Positions 1 through 7,690 are shown, counted from the stretch's first letter. The stretch is DNA of 64,000 nt from JAVDCA01 sp963819385 (GCA_963819385.1 CAWFVV010000003.1:806001-870000), one strand, 5' to 3'. The notes: generated by a model not told the origin, from the letters alone. A program made the numbers and translations.

Positions 1-253
1 CATCGTCGCGGCGATCGTCTCGCTGTTCTTCTTCGGCGAGGCCGTGCGCCGCCTCGGCGCATCGCGCGCCGCCGTGCTCGGCGGCTTGACGCCGGTCGTC
101 GTCGCGCTGCTCGGCATGCCGCTGCTCGGCGAATTCCCGACGCGGCTGACCTGGATCGCCATCATCGCGGTCAGCGTGGGCGTGGTCCTGGCGAGCGGCG
201 GCCTCTCGCGGGTGTCGAGCGCGCCGCGCCCCCGGCTGCTGACGAAGGCGTGA
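1..253 (+). CDS. DMT/EamA-family membrane transporter, C-terminal fragment
   Basis: Only the last 83 or so codons are in the window; the frame is open from base 2, so the start lies upstream. The fragment shows the end of an EamA repeat: a hydrophobic helix ending FFFGEAV, a second helix around GGLTPVVVALLGMPLLGE, a third helix (IIAVSVGVVLAS) and a short basic tail. This G-E turn followed by a proline-containing helix is typical of the second half of drug/metabolite transporters, inner-membrane carriers of small metabolites. The substrate cannot be inferred from a fragment. No linked gene follows on this strand for 800 bases. Confidence 0.75.
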   Translation, partial: IVAAIVSLFFFGEAVRRLGASRAAVLGGLTPVVVALLGMPLLGEFPTRLTWIAIIAVSVGVVLASGGLSRVSSAPRPRLLTKA

Positions 254-443
254 GCGCGATAGCGTCGATCCGCAAGAGGATCCTGACCAGGGCGCGGCCC
301 GAGCTCGTGTGGGATACGCCGCGCGACGTCGGCGCGCTTCCTCGCGGACAAGTCGTAAGCCGCTCCGCCGGAGCTCGACCCGTAAGGTGACGTCCACAAA
401 ACATGACGCGCGAACCCGGACCAGCGGCAGAGGTGCAACAAGA

Positions 444-470
444 AATGGCCGGCCTTCGTGGCCGGCCATT
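444..470 (-). terminator. Rho-independent terminator of the 500-763 gene
   Basis: A perfect 11-bp stem (AATGGCCGGCC) closes on a 5-nt loop. On the minus strand the stem is followed by TTCTTGTTG, and it lies 30 nt past the stop codon of the small secreted gene at 500-763. The plus-strand flank is not T-rich, so the minus orientation is preferred. Confidence 0.6.
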
Positions 471-499
471 CTCGCTCGGATAGAGATCCGCGAATGAGC

Positions 500-763
500 T
501 TACTGACCGGCTCCCTGCGCCTGAAAGTCGATGCTGCTCTGCGCGGTGCCGGGACGGATCTGGACCGGAACACGCACCGACGCACGGGCGCCGGAGGGAA
601 TGCGCGCCGACGCATAGGCGCCGCCGCCGCTGGAGCCGCGAGCCGCCTGCCAGCTGAGATTATTGTTGGCCGCCTCGTCGCTGCCCTGGCGGTCCGCCGC
701 CATCGTGCCGGTGACGCCGGCAACCAGCAGGGTCGCGGTGAGAAGGGTGATGATCGTCTTCAT
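500..763 (-). CDS. Small secreted protein, putative ECF-regulon member
   Basis: An 87-residue protein of unknown function. The start at 763 is chosen because a signal peptide begins there (MKTIITLLTATLLVAGVTG, likely cut after TMAA) and GGAGA lies just upstream; a longer frame reaching 895 runs through the promoter. The mature part is Ala/Gly/Ser-rich with no membrane helix or cysteine, so it is probably periplasmic or exported. Near the C-terminus is DFQAQ, related to the DFQLQ, DRQLQ, DRQLD and DFQMD tails of the small proteins at 7883, 6614, 7087 and 7369. An ECF-like promoter lies 80-110 nt upstream. No function is assigned. Confidence 0.65.
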   Translation of the reverse strand: MKTIITLLTATLLVAGVTGTMAADRQGSDEAANNNLSWQAARGSSGGGAYASARIPSGARASVRVPVQIRPGTAQSSIDFQAQGAGQ

Positions 764-841
764 ATGTAGTCTCCATCGCTCTGTTTCTGTGATCGAGTTA
801 TCGGCTCCTCCGTGATCGGCTGGAGCAATCCCGATAACTGT

Positions 842-870
842 AAGGACCGGGTCTGCCGCGCCGAAATTTC
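842..870 (-). promoter_or_regulatory. Putative ECF promoter for the 500-763 gene (weaker match)
   Basis: On the minus strand: GAAATTTC, 15 nt, GTCCTT. It differs by one base in the -35 box from the GGAATTTC form found upstream of 6614 and 7883, and has the same spacing. The -10-like box is about 80 nt from the start codon. Confidence 0.4.
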
Positions 871-977
871 GTCGAACGCTTCTGCGCGTCGTCACCGTTG
901 CGTGAGTTCGTGGTGAACGCCGGTCATTCGTATTGCGACCGTCAATGCAGAACGCGTTCTTTCATCCGTTATGAATG

Positions 978-1006
978 GGAATTCTCACGCCCAACGTCGG
1001 GTCTCT
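978..1006 (+). promoter_or_regulatory. Putative ECF promoter for the DUF3551 gene at 1058
   Basis: GGAATTCT, 15 nt, GTCTCT, with the -10-like box 51 nt before the start codon. Same layout as the sites before 6614, 7087 and 7883. Confidence 0.55.
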
Positions 1007-1057
1007 GCATCGACAGCATCGAAAGGCGATGCGTAGCGGTGCGATTGGAGATTCGAG

Positions 1058-1321
1058 ATGCGACGGTTCATGGCAATCCTGCCGGTGATGGCGGCGGCGG
1101 TGGCGTTGGGCGGGCGCCCGAGCCAGGCGCAATATGCGGCGCAGCTCTATCCTTACTGCTCGCTGAGCTCGAGCAGCGGCGCAACGAACTGCTACATCCG
1201 CTCGCGCGAGGAATGCGGCAGGGACGCCTGCATCAAGAATCCCTGGTACATCGGGCGGGAACGCGCGTTGCCCTATCTCGAAGGCCGCAGGTCGATGGAG
1301 CCGCGCTACGTGCGGCCATGA
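1058..1321 (+). CDS. Small secreted DUF3551-like protein
   Basis: An 87-residue protein with an N-terminal signal peptide (MRRFMAILPVMAAAVALGG, cleavage near SQA-Q). The mature part carries the DUF3551 pattern: PYCS near its start, TNCYI, then EECGRDACIKNPWY. These spaced cysteines suggest two disulfides in the periplasm. DUF3551 proteins are short, often multicopy secreted proteins of rhizobia with no established role. GGAGA lies 6-10 nt before the ATG. An ECF-like promoter sits directly upstream, and a second DUF3551 gene follows at 1502 with its own site. The family assignment is by pattern recognition. Confidence 0.7.
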   Translation: MRRFMAILPVMAAAVALGGRPSQAQYAAQLYPYCSLSSSSGATNCYIRSREECGRDACIKNPWYIGRERALPYLEGRRSMEPRYVRP

Positions 1322-1441
1322 TCGCGCTGGCCGGTCTCGGCAGCCGTCCACCGTTCTGAGTGGTGAGCCGCTCGACCGGAGCATGATTGGGGAAGGTGGG
1401 TATTGGTGTCCAAGAACGATCGGGCTGCGGCAATAATGGCG

Positions 1442-1469
1442 GGAATAACGTCCGTGCGCCCGAGTCCTT
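1442..1469 (+). promoter_or_regulatory. Putative ECF promoter for the DUF3551 gene at 1502
   Basis: GGAATAAC, 14 nt, GTCCTT, ending 32 nt before the start codon. The -35 box matches the GGAATAAA form found at the sigma gene's own promoter. Confidence 0.5.
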
Positions 1470-1501
1470 CTCTGGTCTTCGGCAATTCAAGGAGGTTCAA
1501 G

Positions 1502-1759
1502 ATGCGGTTCTTGATGGCGATCGGCATGTGCGCGGCGATCGGGATCGGTGCGGCGCCGCCGGCCGCAGCCGGGTATGAGGGGCCCTGGTGCGCGCAGCAC
1601 TGGGGCGGCGATACGCAGGACGCGAACTGCAGCATGCGCAGCTTCCAGATGTGCCTGAACGAGATCCGCGGAACCGGCGGCAATACGCTGTGCTCGCCCA
1701 ATCCGCGCTTCGATGCGAAAGCAGCGGAGCGCACGTCGCGCCGCCCCAGGGAATTTTGA
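1502..1759 (+). CDS. Small secreted DUF3551 protein
   Basis: An 85-residue protein. The start at 1502 is fixed by a strong GGAGG five bases upstream and by the signal peptide that begins there (MRFLMAIGMCAAIGIGAAP, cleavage near AAAG). The mature chain reads PWCAQHWGG, ANCSMRSFQMC, then GGNTLCSPNPRF, the WC...C...C...C-NP layout of DUF3551. It is therefore probably a disulfide-bonded periplasmic protein. It resembles its upstream neighbour at 1058 in layout but not closely in sequence. Its own ECF-like promoter suggests independent transcription under the same sigma factor. Function unknown. Confidence 0.75.
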   Translation: MRFLMAIGMCAAIGIGAAPPAAAGYEGPWCAQHWGGDTQDANCSMRSFQMCLNEIRGTGGNTLCSPNPRFDAKAAERTSRRPREF

Positions 1760-1797
1760 GGCCGGGCTTATCGGCCGAGCTTCGAGCCGCGATCGAA

Positions 1798-1828
1798 GGG
1801 CAGGCGCATCATCCCGGTGTGCCTGCCC
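1798..1828 (+). terminator. Possible terminator after the 1502 gene
   Basis: GGGCAGGC and GCCTGCCC form an 8-bp stem with a 15-nt loop, 39 nt after the stop codon; a GTTTTG run follows seven bases later. Weak by spacing but well placed. Confidence 0.35.
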
Positions 1829-1976
1829 GCTGCCGTTTTGTCGCGCGGACAAGTGGCGCATGCACGAAAAAACTGCCGGGCGGGCGGTGAGGGGTACGTA
1901 TCCCGTCCGGCGCCGGCATGGGAGGAGCGTCACCCCGCCAAGAGGTGCGGCCGCGTGATCGGTCGTCAAAACAAAC

Positions 1977-2035
1977 CTTGGAAAGAAAGCCCCCGGGGGG
2001 AAGCTGAAGATGGTGAAAGTCTTCCCGCCGGGGGC
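1977..2035 (-). terminator. Rho-independent terminator of the porin gene
   Basis: On the minus strand, 85 nt past the porin stop, GCCCCCGGCGGGAAG pairs with its complement at 1989-2003 (15 bp, one mismatch, 17-nt loop) and is followed by TTTCTTTCC. Orientation and T-run fit the end of the 2120-3661 transcript. The rest of the 1760-2119 gap holds no gene. Confidence 0.6.
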
Positions 2036-2119
2036 CGCGCTTCGCGCTGGAGGTGATGACCGGTCCGCCCGGGCTCTGGCGCGCCGGTCATGCGCGAAGT
2101 TCTTCAGCGCTCGATCCCG

Positions 2120-3661
2120 TTACGGCAGGAAGTTGCGCTGGACGCGAAACACGGCCGAGACGATGTTGGTGTCAGCCGCGTTGAAGGGGCCGGCCGGCAC
2201 CGTGCCGTTCGCCGACAGGTTGACCGGACCGGCGAACGCCGTGTTGATGCGGTTGAAGAGAATGTCGACGCCGAGGTCGAGCTCGCGCACCGGATTCCAC
2301 ACCGTGCGCGAGCCGACCTGCCAGAAGCTGAAGTTCGGGCTGCAATTCGACGGCGTGAACCCGCCTGCATTCGCGGCCGAGCCGGCGCCCCCGGCCGCGA
2401 GACCGGCACATAGATCCGCGGTCGCTTTGCCGTCATAGGAGAAGGCCTCGTAGCCGCCGTAGAGCGAGGTGCGCCACCGCGGGTTCCAGTAGTGCTCGTA
2501 GCCCGCCGTGATGCTCCAGCCGGTGGTCAGCTCGAGCGAGGTGCCCTGCGCGCCGTAGACGGCGTCGGTCTCGAAGCCGAGGCCGATGTTGTTGCCGTGG
2601 TAGCGCACGAAGCTGCCCTGGCCCTGCCCCACATAGGCCGAGGCGCCCTGGCCGTAGACCGCCTGGAAGCCGAAGGTATCGCCCTTCGCCCACGGAACGT
2701 TGAGCACCGCCCCGGCGGTCGTCGCAAAGCCCCACTGGTCGCCAGGATGGCCAAGCGACTGCAGGCCGCCGGCGCCGCCGCCGACCGACTGCGCGCCGCC
2801 GCCCCCCGCCGCCGTCGTGTTGAGCGAGTAGTAGCTCGCGGAGACCGGATGCGCCGCGACCGACGCCGAGACCGCTCCCCACGCCTCGTCGAGCCGCAGG
2901 TTGCCGACGAAGGCCGGCACCGTCTGCCCGGCCTGCGAGGACAGCGTGCCGGTGCCGAGATTGTTGGCGGTCGTGATGTTGAAGAAGCCGGCGGTGCCGA
3001 CCGTGTTGATCACCGGCTTGCTGCGCGAGGTGTCCTCCTCGGCGGAGACGCTCGCCGAGAATCCGCCGCCGAGCTCCGCCGTATAGGCGAACAGGTTGAT
3101 GCCGGTGCCGCCGGAGTTGCTGCCGATGATGTTCGTCTGGTGCGAGTGCAGGCTGAAGCTGTAGATGTCGAAGAACGACACCGCGCGGCCGGCCGTGAGC
3201 CCGGCGAACTGCAGGAAGGCCCGGTCGATATAGGCGACGGCGCCGCTGCCCGCATTGACGCTGTCGCCCGTCGTCCACTGGATGCCGGTGCGCGAATAGG
3301 AGCGCAGCGTGCCGTAGTCGGTGGGCGTGCGGGTGTCGAGCGTCCACAGGATGCGCGTGCGCTCGACGAGCTTCGATGATTCGCGATTGTCGACGAAATC
3401 GCGGTTGCCGCCCGCCGATACCGGACCGACCGCCGACGTGAGCGTTCCGCCCGCGTCGAAATCCGCCTCGGAGCGCAGATAGCCCCCGAGCTTGAGGCAC
3501 GTATTGGTGCCGGGCACATAATAAAAGCCCGCACCATAAACCGAGCAGACCTTCACATACTCGATCGGCTTCGCCTTCATCGGGAGATCGGCCGCCGCAG
3601 CCGTTCCCGCCGCCACCAAACCCGCCGTGCTGGCGAGCAAAAAGCTTTTCATCGTTTTCAT
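2120..3661 (-). CDS. Outer-membrane porin (Porin_2 family)
   Basis: A 513-residue general porin that forms trimeric diffusion channels for small hydrophilic solutes in the outer membrane. The start at 3661 is set by a GGAGG nine bases upstream and a signal peptide (MKTMKSFLLASTAGLVAAG, cleavage near AAA-DLP). The mature protein opens with the hallmark of alphaproteobacterial porins: an EYVKVC...YVPGTNTCLKLGGYLR stretch with two cysteines, then alternating aromatic/polar beta strands. It ends in RNFLP, close to the C-terminal aromatic signal of barrels. Length is in the usual 450-530 range. It is monocistronic, with its own terminator. The GGGAATAAAA box about 285 nt upstream lacks a good -10 partner, so ECF control is not supported. 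Confidence 0.92.
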   Translation of the reverse strand: MKTMKSFLLASTAGLVAAGTAAAADLPMKAKPIEYVKVCSVYGAGFYYVPGTNTCLKLGGYLRSEADFDAGGTLTSAVGPVSAGGNRDFVDNRESSKLVERTRILWTLDTRTPTDYGTLRSYSRTGIQWTTGDSVNAGSGAVAYIDRAFLQFAGLTAGRAVSFFDIYSFSLHSHQTNIIGSNSGGTGINLFAYTAELGGGFSASVSAEEDTSRSKPVINTVGTAGFFNITTANNLGTGTLSSQAGQTVPAFVGNLRLDEAWGAVSASVAAHPVSASYYSLNTTAAGGGGAQSVGGGAGGLQSLGHPGDQWGFATTAGAVLNVPWAKGDTFGFQAVYGQGASAYVGQGQGSFVRYHGNNIGLGFETDAVYGAQGTSLELTTGWSITAGYEHYWNPRWRTSLYGGYEAFSYDGKATADLCAGLAAGGAGSAANAGGFTPSNCSPNFSFWQVGSRTVWNPVRELDLGVDILFNRINTAFAGPVNLSANGTVPAGPFNAADTNIVSAVFRVQRNFLP

Positions 3662-4307
3662 CGTGATCCTCCAGATTGTCTCTTGCGAGAAGAGACGGCT
3701 CCGTCGGGCACGCTTCGTGCCCCCCAAGCGAAGTTCGCCTCTGTCCACCACCCACGCCCGCGAACGGTTTCCCCGGACGTGGCGCTGAGGTTGACCCACG
3801 CGCTGCTGCGCAAGCGAATCACGAAGATTCGCTTCTCTACGGGCGATCACTCACCGAGGTTTGTGCGAGAAATGATGAAGAAACGGGAATAACCCTAGGG
3901 CCTTTCATTGCCAATTCGGATTGCGCGATGATTGAAGGATAGATGTTTTATTCCCGATCACGATTCCGATGGTTTTGGCGGCCTGCGCAGAAAATTCCAA
4001 CTATTGCGGCAATACTGGATGTTTACGGTTGCATGCCGTAACGTCAAAATATGCCAAAATGAGCTTGCGAAACGGTGCCGCGATGGCGCGGTTGAAGATT
4101 ATTCCCGCCGTGAAAAAGAGCGCCAAACCGCGTGCGCGTTCGGATGGCGGCGCGATGGATGACATTGACGCGCGTGCAAAGTCGAATCGCTGCGGATGCC
4201 GCTCTACGGCAATCCGGGGCCTGGGCGCAAATGGTGTGATGTGGACCGCGCGCCCACTCGGCGGGCGCCTGCGCGGAGGATTGTTCGGCGCGAGCGAAGC
4301 AGCTCGA
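3662..4307. other. Long intergenic region upstream of the porin
   Basis: No convincing gene. The part around 3870-4080 is markedly AT-richer than the surroundings and probably holds the porin promoter. It contains three GGGAATAA boxes (3885-3892 plus; 3946-3955 and 4099-4106 minus) that resemble the ECF -35 element, but none has GTCTC at 14-15 nt. Confidence 0.4.
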
Positions 4308-4728
4308 TCAGCGCGCCCTTGCCGGCGCGTCGAGGTCGGCGGTTCCGGCCGGGGTCCGCGGCATCGGAATGACGGCGCCCATTTTCAAGCCGTTGGCGAG
4401 CATGTCGCGCGCGGCATCGAAAAGGAAACCGTCAGGATGTTCCTGGCAGAACGCGGCGATGCGCGACCATTGCTCGTCCGCCGTGAGAACTCGTCAGATC
4501 GGCAAACCGGCCGCGATCGATGAGACCGATCACGTTCCACGCCGAGATATAGCCCTGTACCCAGGAGAACGCCGCGGCCGCGATGCCATTCTGTCCGTAA
4601 CCCTGGCCCGGCTGCGTGTGGGCATTGATGGCGGCGCAGGCCTGCGTTCCCATTCCCGACACGATACCGGGTTCGGCCTGCGCGGCGTTGCTTGTGAGCA
4701 CGACAACCGAAGCCAGCAGCCATCGCAT
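4308..4728 (-). pseudogene. Secreted small protein, frameshifted
   Basis: The first frame starts at 4728 with GGAGA twelve bases upstream and a signal peptide (MRWLLASVVVLTSNAAQAE), runs through SWVQGYISAWNVIGLIDRG and loses the pattern after FADL. The next frame continues DEQWSRIAAFCQEHPDG and FLFDAARDMLANGL to a stop at 4308. Removing one T near 4494 (plus strand) joins them as ...FADLTSSPADEQWSR..., giving a protein of about 139 residues. The layout, an early cysteine, W-x-x-GY-x-SA, then an FC-x-E-HP segment before an amphipathic helix, recalls HdeA/Rap1a-like periplasmic proteins; this is a weak resemblance. An ECF-like promoter lies upstream, divergent from the sigma gene. One-base insertion from sequencing is as likely as true decay. 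Confidence 0.55.
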
Positions 4729-4794
4729 GGGCTTTTCTCCCTCGCTGCGCGCGTTGCGCACCGCGCATGCGTCGCCCGCGTATTCCCCGCACGA

Positions 4795-4823
4795 CGAGAC
4801 TGCTCGCGTCGGATGTTTATTCC
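4795..4823 (-). promoter_or_regulatory. Putative ECF promoter for the 4308-4728 gene
   Basis: On the minus strand: GGAATAAA, 15 nt, GTCTCG. It lies back to back with the sigma gene's own site at 4882; the two -35 boxes are about 58 bp apart. Confidence 0.55.
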
Positions 4824-4881
4824 CGCGCTGCGCGAGGGATCGCAGCGGCTGCCGGACAGGAAAATTTAAACGCGCCACAGC

Positions 4882-4909
4882 GGAATAAAGGGGTCTGCCC
4901 CGAGTCTCC
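4882..4909 (+). promoter_or_regulatory. Putative autoregulated promoter of the ECF sigma gene
   Basis: GGAATAAA, 14 nt, GTCTCC, ending 80 nt before the sigma gene start. Its presence before the sigma gene is the main reason to link this motif to that sigma factor, since ECF factors commonly drive their own operon. Confidence 0.6.
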
Positions 4910-4989
4910 TCGACGGAGCGCACGAGAGTGGGAGTGCGCATCGGACGGGCTGCCACCGGGATGTTGGCCGAGCTCACGGAGGCAGAAGG

Positions 4990-5682
4990 ATGACGGTCCT
5001 GACGATCGGGGAGCGCGGACGGACATCCGTCGAGCCGGCGCGGAGATTTGCGCACGCGTCATCCGTGCAGACCCAGGCGCATGGTACCGATGCGGCGATG
5101 GCGAGCGGCGAAGACGACAAGGCGCGCTTCGACCGGCTGGTGCTGCCGCATCTTGCCGACGCCTATTCGCTGGCGCGCTGGATCACCGGCAATCGCGCTG
5201 ACGCCGAGGATGTGGTGCAGGATGCGTGCCTGCGCGCGTTCCGCGCCATCTGGAGCGCCGGCGTCAATCCGCGCGCCTGGATGCTCACCATCGTGCGCAA
5301 CACCGCGTTCACCTGGATGCGCAAGAACCGTCCGGCGGCGCTGGTCGCGGTCGACGACCCCGCCGAGATCGAGCAGGCGCAAGGGCCGTCGGCCGGCCTC
5401 GACGCCTCGACGCCGGAGAGCGCGCTCATCGCCAAGTCGGAAGCCGCCCAGCTCGAGGCGGCGATCGCGCAATTACCGACGGTCTATCGCGAGGCGCTGG
5501 TGCTGCGCGATATCCACGGACTGTCCTATCGCGAGATCGCCGACGTGACCGGCGTGCCGATCGGCACCGTGATGTCGCGGCTCGCCCGCGGCCGCAGCCG
5601 CGTGCTCGCGCTGCTCGCCCGCAGTGCGCAAGGGGGCACGCGAGGGAACGCGCCAGGGAGCGCGGCGAGGAGCGCGCCATGA
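4990..5682 (+). CDS. ECF-family RNA polymerase sigma factor
   Basis: A 230-residue sigma-70 family factor with only regions 2 and 4. Region 2 (about residues 45-110) contains the core-binding and -10-recognition helices, including DAEDVVQDACLRAFRAI and NPRAWMLTIVRN. A linker of about 45 residues follows, then region 4 (about 160-205), LPTVYREALVLRDIHGLSY, and the HTH helix GTVMSRLARGRSRV that reads the -35. The start at 4990 follows GGAGG and AAGG; an ATG at residue 37 would also keep both domains. The stop overlaps the anti-sigma start by four bases (ATGA), so the two are co-translated. A GGAATAAA/GTCTCC site upstream suggests autoregulation, and seven nearby sites define a candidate regulon. 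Confidence 0.93.
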   Translation: MTVLTIGERGRTSVEPARRFAHASSVQTQAHGTDAAMASGEDDKARFDRLVLPHLADAYSLARWITGNRADAEDVVQDACLRAFRAIWSAGVNPRAWMLTIVRNTAFTWMRKNRPAALVAVDDPAEIEQAQGPSAGLDASTPESALIAKSEAAQLEAAIAQLPTVYREALVLRDIHGLSYREIADVTGVPIGTVMSRLARGRSRVLALLARSAQGGTRGNAPGSAARSAP

Positions 5683-6434
5683 CGCATCTCGTCACGCATG
5701 AGGAGCCCGCCCGTCTCCTGCACGCCTATCTCGACGGCGAGCTCGATCCGGTCAACACGCTCGCGCTGGAGACGCAGCTCGCGCGCGATCCGCGGCTTGC
5801 CGCCGAACTGGCGCAGCTCGAGTTGCTGCAGCGGATGATCCGACACGTGCTGCCGCGCGAGGCCCCATCCGAAGCGCTGCGCGCCAATATCGCGGCGGTC
5901 ATCGGCGTACGGCGGCGTCGGGAATTCTCCTGGCGGGCGCTCGCCGCGTCGATCGCGCTCACGGCCATGGTCGCGGGCGCATCAACCGCGCTGCTGACGA
6001 GCCCGACGCCGACCGAAATGGTGCGCCGTGAGGTCGTCGCCGGCCACATCCGTGCCCTGGTGGCGGCCCACCCGGTCGACGTCGCGTCGGCCGATCAGCG
6101 CGTGGTGCGGCCTTGGTTTGACGGCAAGCTTGCCGCCGCGCCGCACGTGGTCGATCTCGCGGCCGCAGGTTTTCCGTTGCTCGGCGCCCGCCTCGACGTG
6201 GTCGCCGAAACGCGGGTGCCGACGCTCGTCTATCGGGACCAGGCGCACCTGATCAGCATCACCACCGTGCCGGTCGCGGGCGGCCAGGCGCTCGCGCCGG
6301 TGCACAGCAGGCTCGGTGGCTACAACGTCACGCGCTGGATCGAGAACGGCGACTGCTACTGGGTCGTGTCCGACGCCGCGGTCGACGAGCTTGATCGCTT
6401 TGCCCGCGGCTTTCGCGCCGCCGACACGGACTGA
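5679..6434 (+). CDS. Membrane anti-sigma factor for the adjacent ECF sigma
   Basis: A 251-residue single-pass protein. Residues 1-65 form the cytoplasmic sigma-binding domain, with the familiar LLHAYLDGELDP opening and LARDPRLAAELAQL helix. Residues 84-107 are one transmembrane helix (WRALAASIALTAMVAGAST). The remaining 140 or so residues are periplasmic and presumably sense the signal. The HxxxCxxC zinc motif of ZAS-type redox-sensing anti-sigmas is absent; the one visible cysteine is in the C-terminal NGDCYWVVSD. It starts inside the sigma stop codon (ATGA). By family logic it holds the sigma factor at the membrane until an envelope signal frees it; the signal is unknown. Confidence 0.88.
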   Translation: MTHLVTHEEPARLLHAYLDGELDPVNTLALETQLARDPRLAAELAQLELLQRMIRHVLPREAPSEALRANIAAVIGVRRRREFSWRALAASIALTAMVAGASTALLTSPTPTEMVRREVVAGHIRALVAAHPVDVASADQRVVRPWFDGKLAAAPHVVDLAAAGFPLLGARLDVVAETRVPTLVYRDQAHLISITTVPVAGGQALAPVHSRLGGYNVTRWIENGDCYWVVSDAAVDELDRFARGFRAADTD

Positions 6435-6556
6435 CCGAAGCATCTTCCGCGATGAATGGTTTTCCCGACTGAACGCGCATGCGGTCCGATGCCCGCTTCC
6501 CGCAACCCGTCGTGATCGCGGCTCGCGACGGCCTCACGCAACGGTGAAACGGAAGC

Positions 6557-6585
6557 GGAATTTCGTTCGCGGCCCGCGGGTCTCC
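6557..6585 (+). promoter_or_regulatory. Putative ECF promoter for the 6614 gene
   Basis: GGAATTTC, 15 nt, GTCTCC, ending 28 nt before the ATG. Identical in layout to the sites at 7029 and 7824. Confidence 0.6.
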
Positions 6586-6613
6586 TCGGCGTCACGCTTG
6601 AAAGGAGACAATT

Positions 6614-6868
6614 ATGTCGATGAAGCTCGCGATCACCAGCGCCGCAATGCTTGCGGCGCTTGCCGCCCCGGCGCTGGCGCAAGACGACGCACCGAAGCAC
6701 CATGCCGCCCGCCACGCCCGCACGACTGTCGTGCGCTCGAGCGAGACCGGCGCGCGGTTCGACGAGAGCGCGCGCGCCGCCTACGGCCGCAGCTACGACT
6801 TCGAGGGGTGGCCGACCGACTATCTGACGAATCGTTTCGGCGATCGTCAGCTGCAGGGCCGCTTCTGA
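6614..6868 (+). CDS. Small secreted protein, DRQLQGRF tail, putative ECF-regulon member
   Basis: An 84-residue protein with a strong AAAGGAGA before the ATG and a clear signal peptide (MSMKLAITSAAMLAALAAP, cleavage near ALA-Q). The mature chain is His/Arg-rich at first (PKHHAARHARTTVV), then YDFEGWPTDYLTNRF and a final DRQLQGRF. It has no cysteine and no second hydrophobic segment, so it is probably periplasmic. The signal peptide and tail resemble those of the genes at 7087 and 7883, which makes them likely paralogues. It lies 179 nt after the anti-sigma gene with its own promoter and a strong terminator. Function unknown. Confidence 0.75.
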   Translation: MSMKLAITSAAMLAALAAPALAQDDAPKHHAARHARTTVVRSSETGARFDESARAAYGRSYDFEGWPTDYLTNRFGDRQLQGRF

Positions 6869-6901
6869 TCCGTTGCCGATCATCTGCGCTTGCGCCTTGC
6901 G

Positions 6902-6930
6902 AAAGCGGCCGGCATTGCCGGCCGCTTTTT
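6902..6930 (+). terminator. Rho-independent terminator of the 6614 gene
   Basis: A 12-bp stem (AAAGCGGCCGGC / GCCGGCCGCTTT) with a 3-nt ATT loop, running into TTTTT, 33 nt after the stop codon. Confidence 0.85.
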
Positions 6931-7028
6931 CGCGTCTGCACGCATGTCGCAATCGATATCGCGCAAGGGAGCGTGATCGCCCGCGCCGAAGCGATCACGC
7001 AGCAGTGACGGACAGCGCGGGGGCGTCA

Positions 7029-7057
7029 GGAATTTTCGCCTTCGGCGAACCGTCTCC
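7029..7057 (+). promoter_or_regulatory. Putative ECF promoter for the 7087 gene
   Basis: GGAATTTT, 15 nt, GTCTCC, ending 29 nt before the ATG. Confidence 0.6.
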
Positions 7058-7086
7058 TCATCGACGACATTGAAAGGAGAAACATC

Positions 7087-7263
7087 ATGTCGAAGAGACT
7101 TGCTCTGGTTGCCGCGGCCCTGGTTGCGGTTCTCGCCGGCCCGGCGCTCGCACGCGATCACGTGCGTCACCTGCCCGCCAACGCCTACGCGTCCACAGCG
7201 GTGCGGTCCGCGCCGCTGCCGTCCGCTCCGGCTTATGACCGCCAGCTGGACGCCCGTAACTGA
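7087..7263 (+). CDS. Small secreted protein (58 aa), DRQLDARN tail
   Basis: A 58-residue protein. Its upstream sequence, ACATTGAAAGGAGA before the ATG, is almost identical to that of the 7883 gene. The signal peptide is MSKRLALVAAALVAVLAGP with cleavage near ALA-R. The mature peptide of about 35 residues contains HLPANAYAS, matching HVPANAYAS in the 7883 product, and ends DRQLDARN. This makes the two genes clear tandem paralogues. It is monocistronic, between an ECF-like promoter and a strong terminator. Function unknown; the size and export signal suggest a periplasmic or secreted peptide. Confidence 0.7.
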   Translation: MSKRLALVAAALVAVLAGPALARDHVRHLPANAYASTAVRSAPLPSAPAYDRQLDARN

Positions 7264-7306
7264 TCCATGCGGGGCGGCGCGCCTTTCTTCGCGCCCGCCG
7301 ACCCGC

Positions 7307-7335
7307 AAGGGCGGCCGCTTCGGCGGCCGCCTTTT
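7307..7335 (+). terminator. Rho-independent terminator of the 7087 gene
   Basis: GGCGGCCGC / GCGGCCGCC stem with a stable TTCG tetraloop followed by TTTT, 44 nt after the stop codon. Confidence 0.85.
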
Positions 7336-7368
7336 CCTCCCGGTCCAACGCGAGCCTCGCGAGAGAAA

Positions 7369-7674
7369 ATGACAACGTCCAGAATCCTCATCTCAACCGT
7401 TCTGGTGCTCGCCGTATCGAACGGACTCGCGCTGGCGCGCGACCGCCATGTGCGCCATCGCATTCATCTGCCGGCGGTCGCGCATTCTGTCGAGCGCCCG
7501 ATGCCTCCGCCGGGGCTCGGCCAATATCCGGCGCCTGCCGCCTTCGCGGCGCAATCCGCGCTGCCCGCCTGCGGCTTCGCCGCCGTGGAGTCGTGGGGCC
7601 CGAACGGCTTCCAATATTGTGATGCGCGAAATCAGTGGCCGCCTCACGATTTCCAGATGGACGGGCGCCCCTGA
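7369..7674 (+). CDS. Small secreted protein, DFQMDGRP tail
   Basis: A 101-residue protein starting at 7369, with GAGAG upstream and a signal peptide (MTTSRILISTVLVLAVSNG, cleavage near ALA-R). The mature part opens RDRHVRHRIHLPAV, similar to RDHVRHLPANAY in the neighbouring 7087 product. It later has two cysteines (LPACGFAAVESWG and FQYCDARNQW) that could form one disulfide, and it ends DFQMDGRP. No ECF-like box is visible directly upstream and a terminator separates it from 7087, so transcription is by read-through or an unrecognised promoter. Related to the small-protein family of this cluster; function unknown. Confidence 0.65.
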   Translation: MTTSRILISTVLVLAVSNGLALARDRHVRHRIHLPAVAHSVERPMPPPGLGQYPAPAAFAAQSALPACGFAAVESWGPNGFQYCDARNQWPPHDFQMDGRP

Positions 7675-7690
7675 GCGCGAACGGCTCGGG

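Noticed and set aside
254..443. A possible gene fragment between the EamA gene and the first terminator
   Set aside because: Short frames only, no start signal and no recognisable family segment.
3969..4523. A plus-strand frame of 184 codons upstream of the ECF gene
   Set aside because: It overlaps the secreted gene on the other strand, lacks a ribosome-binding site and has the codon pattern of a shadow frame.
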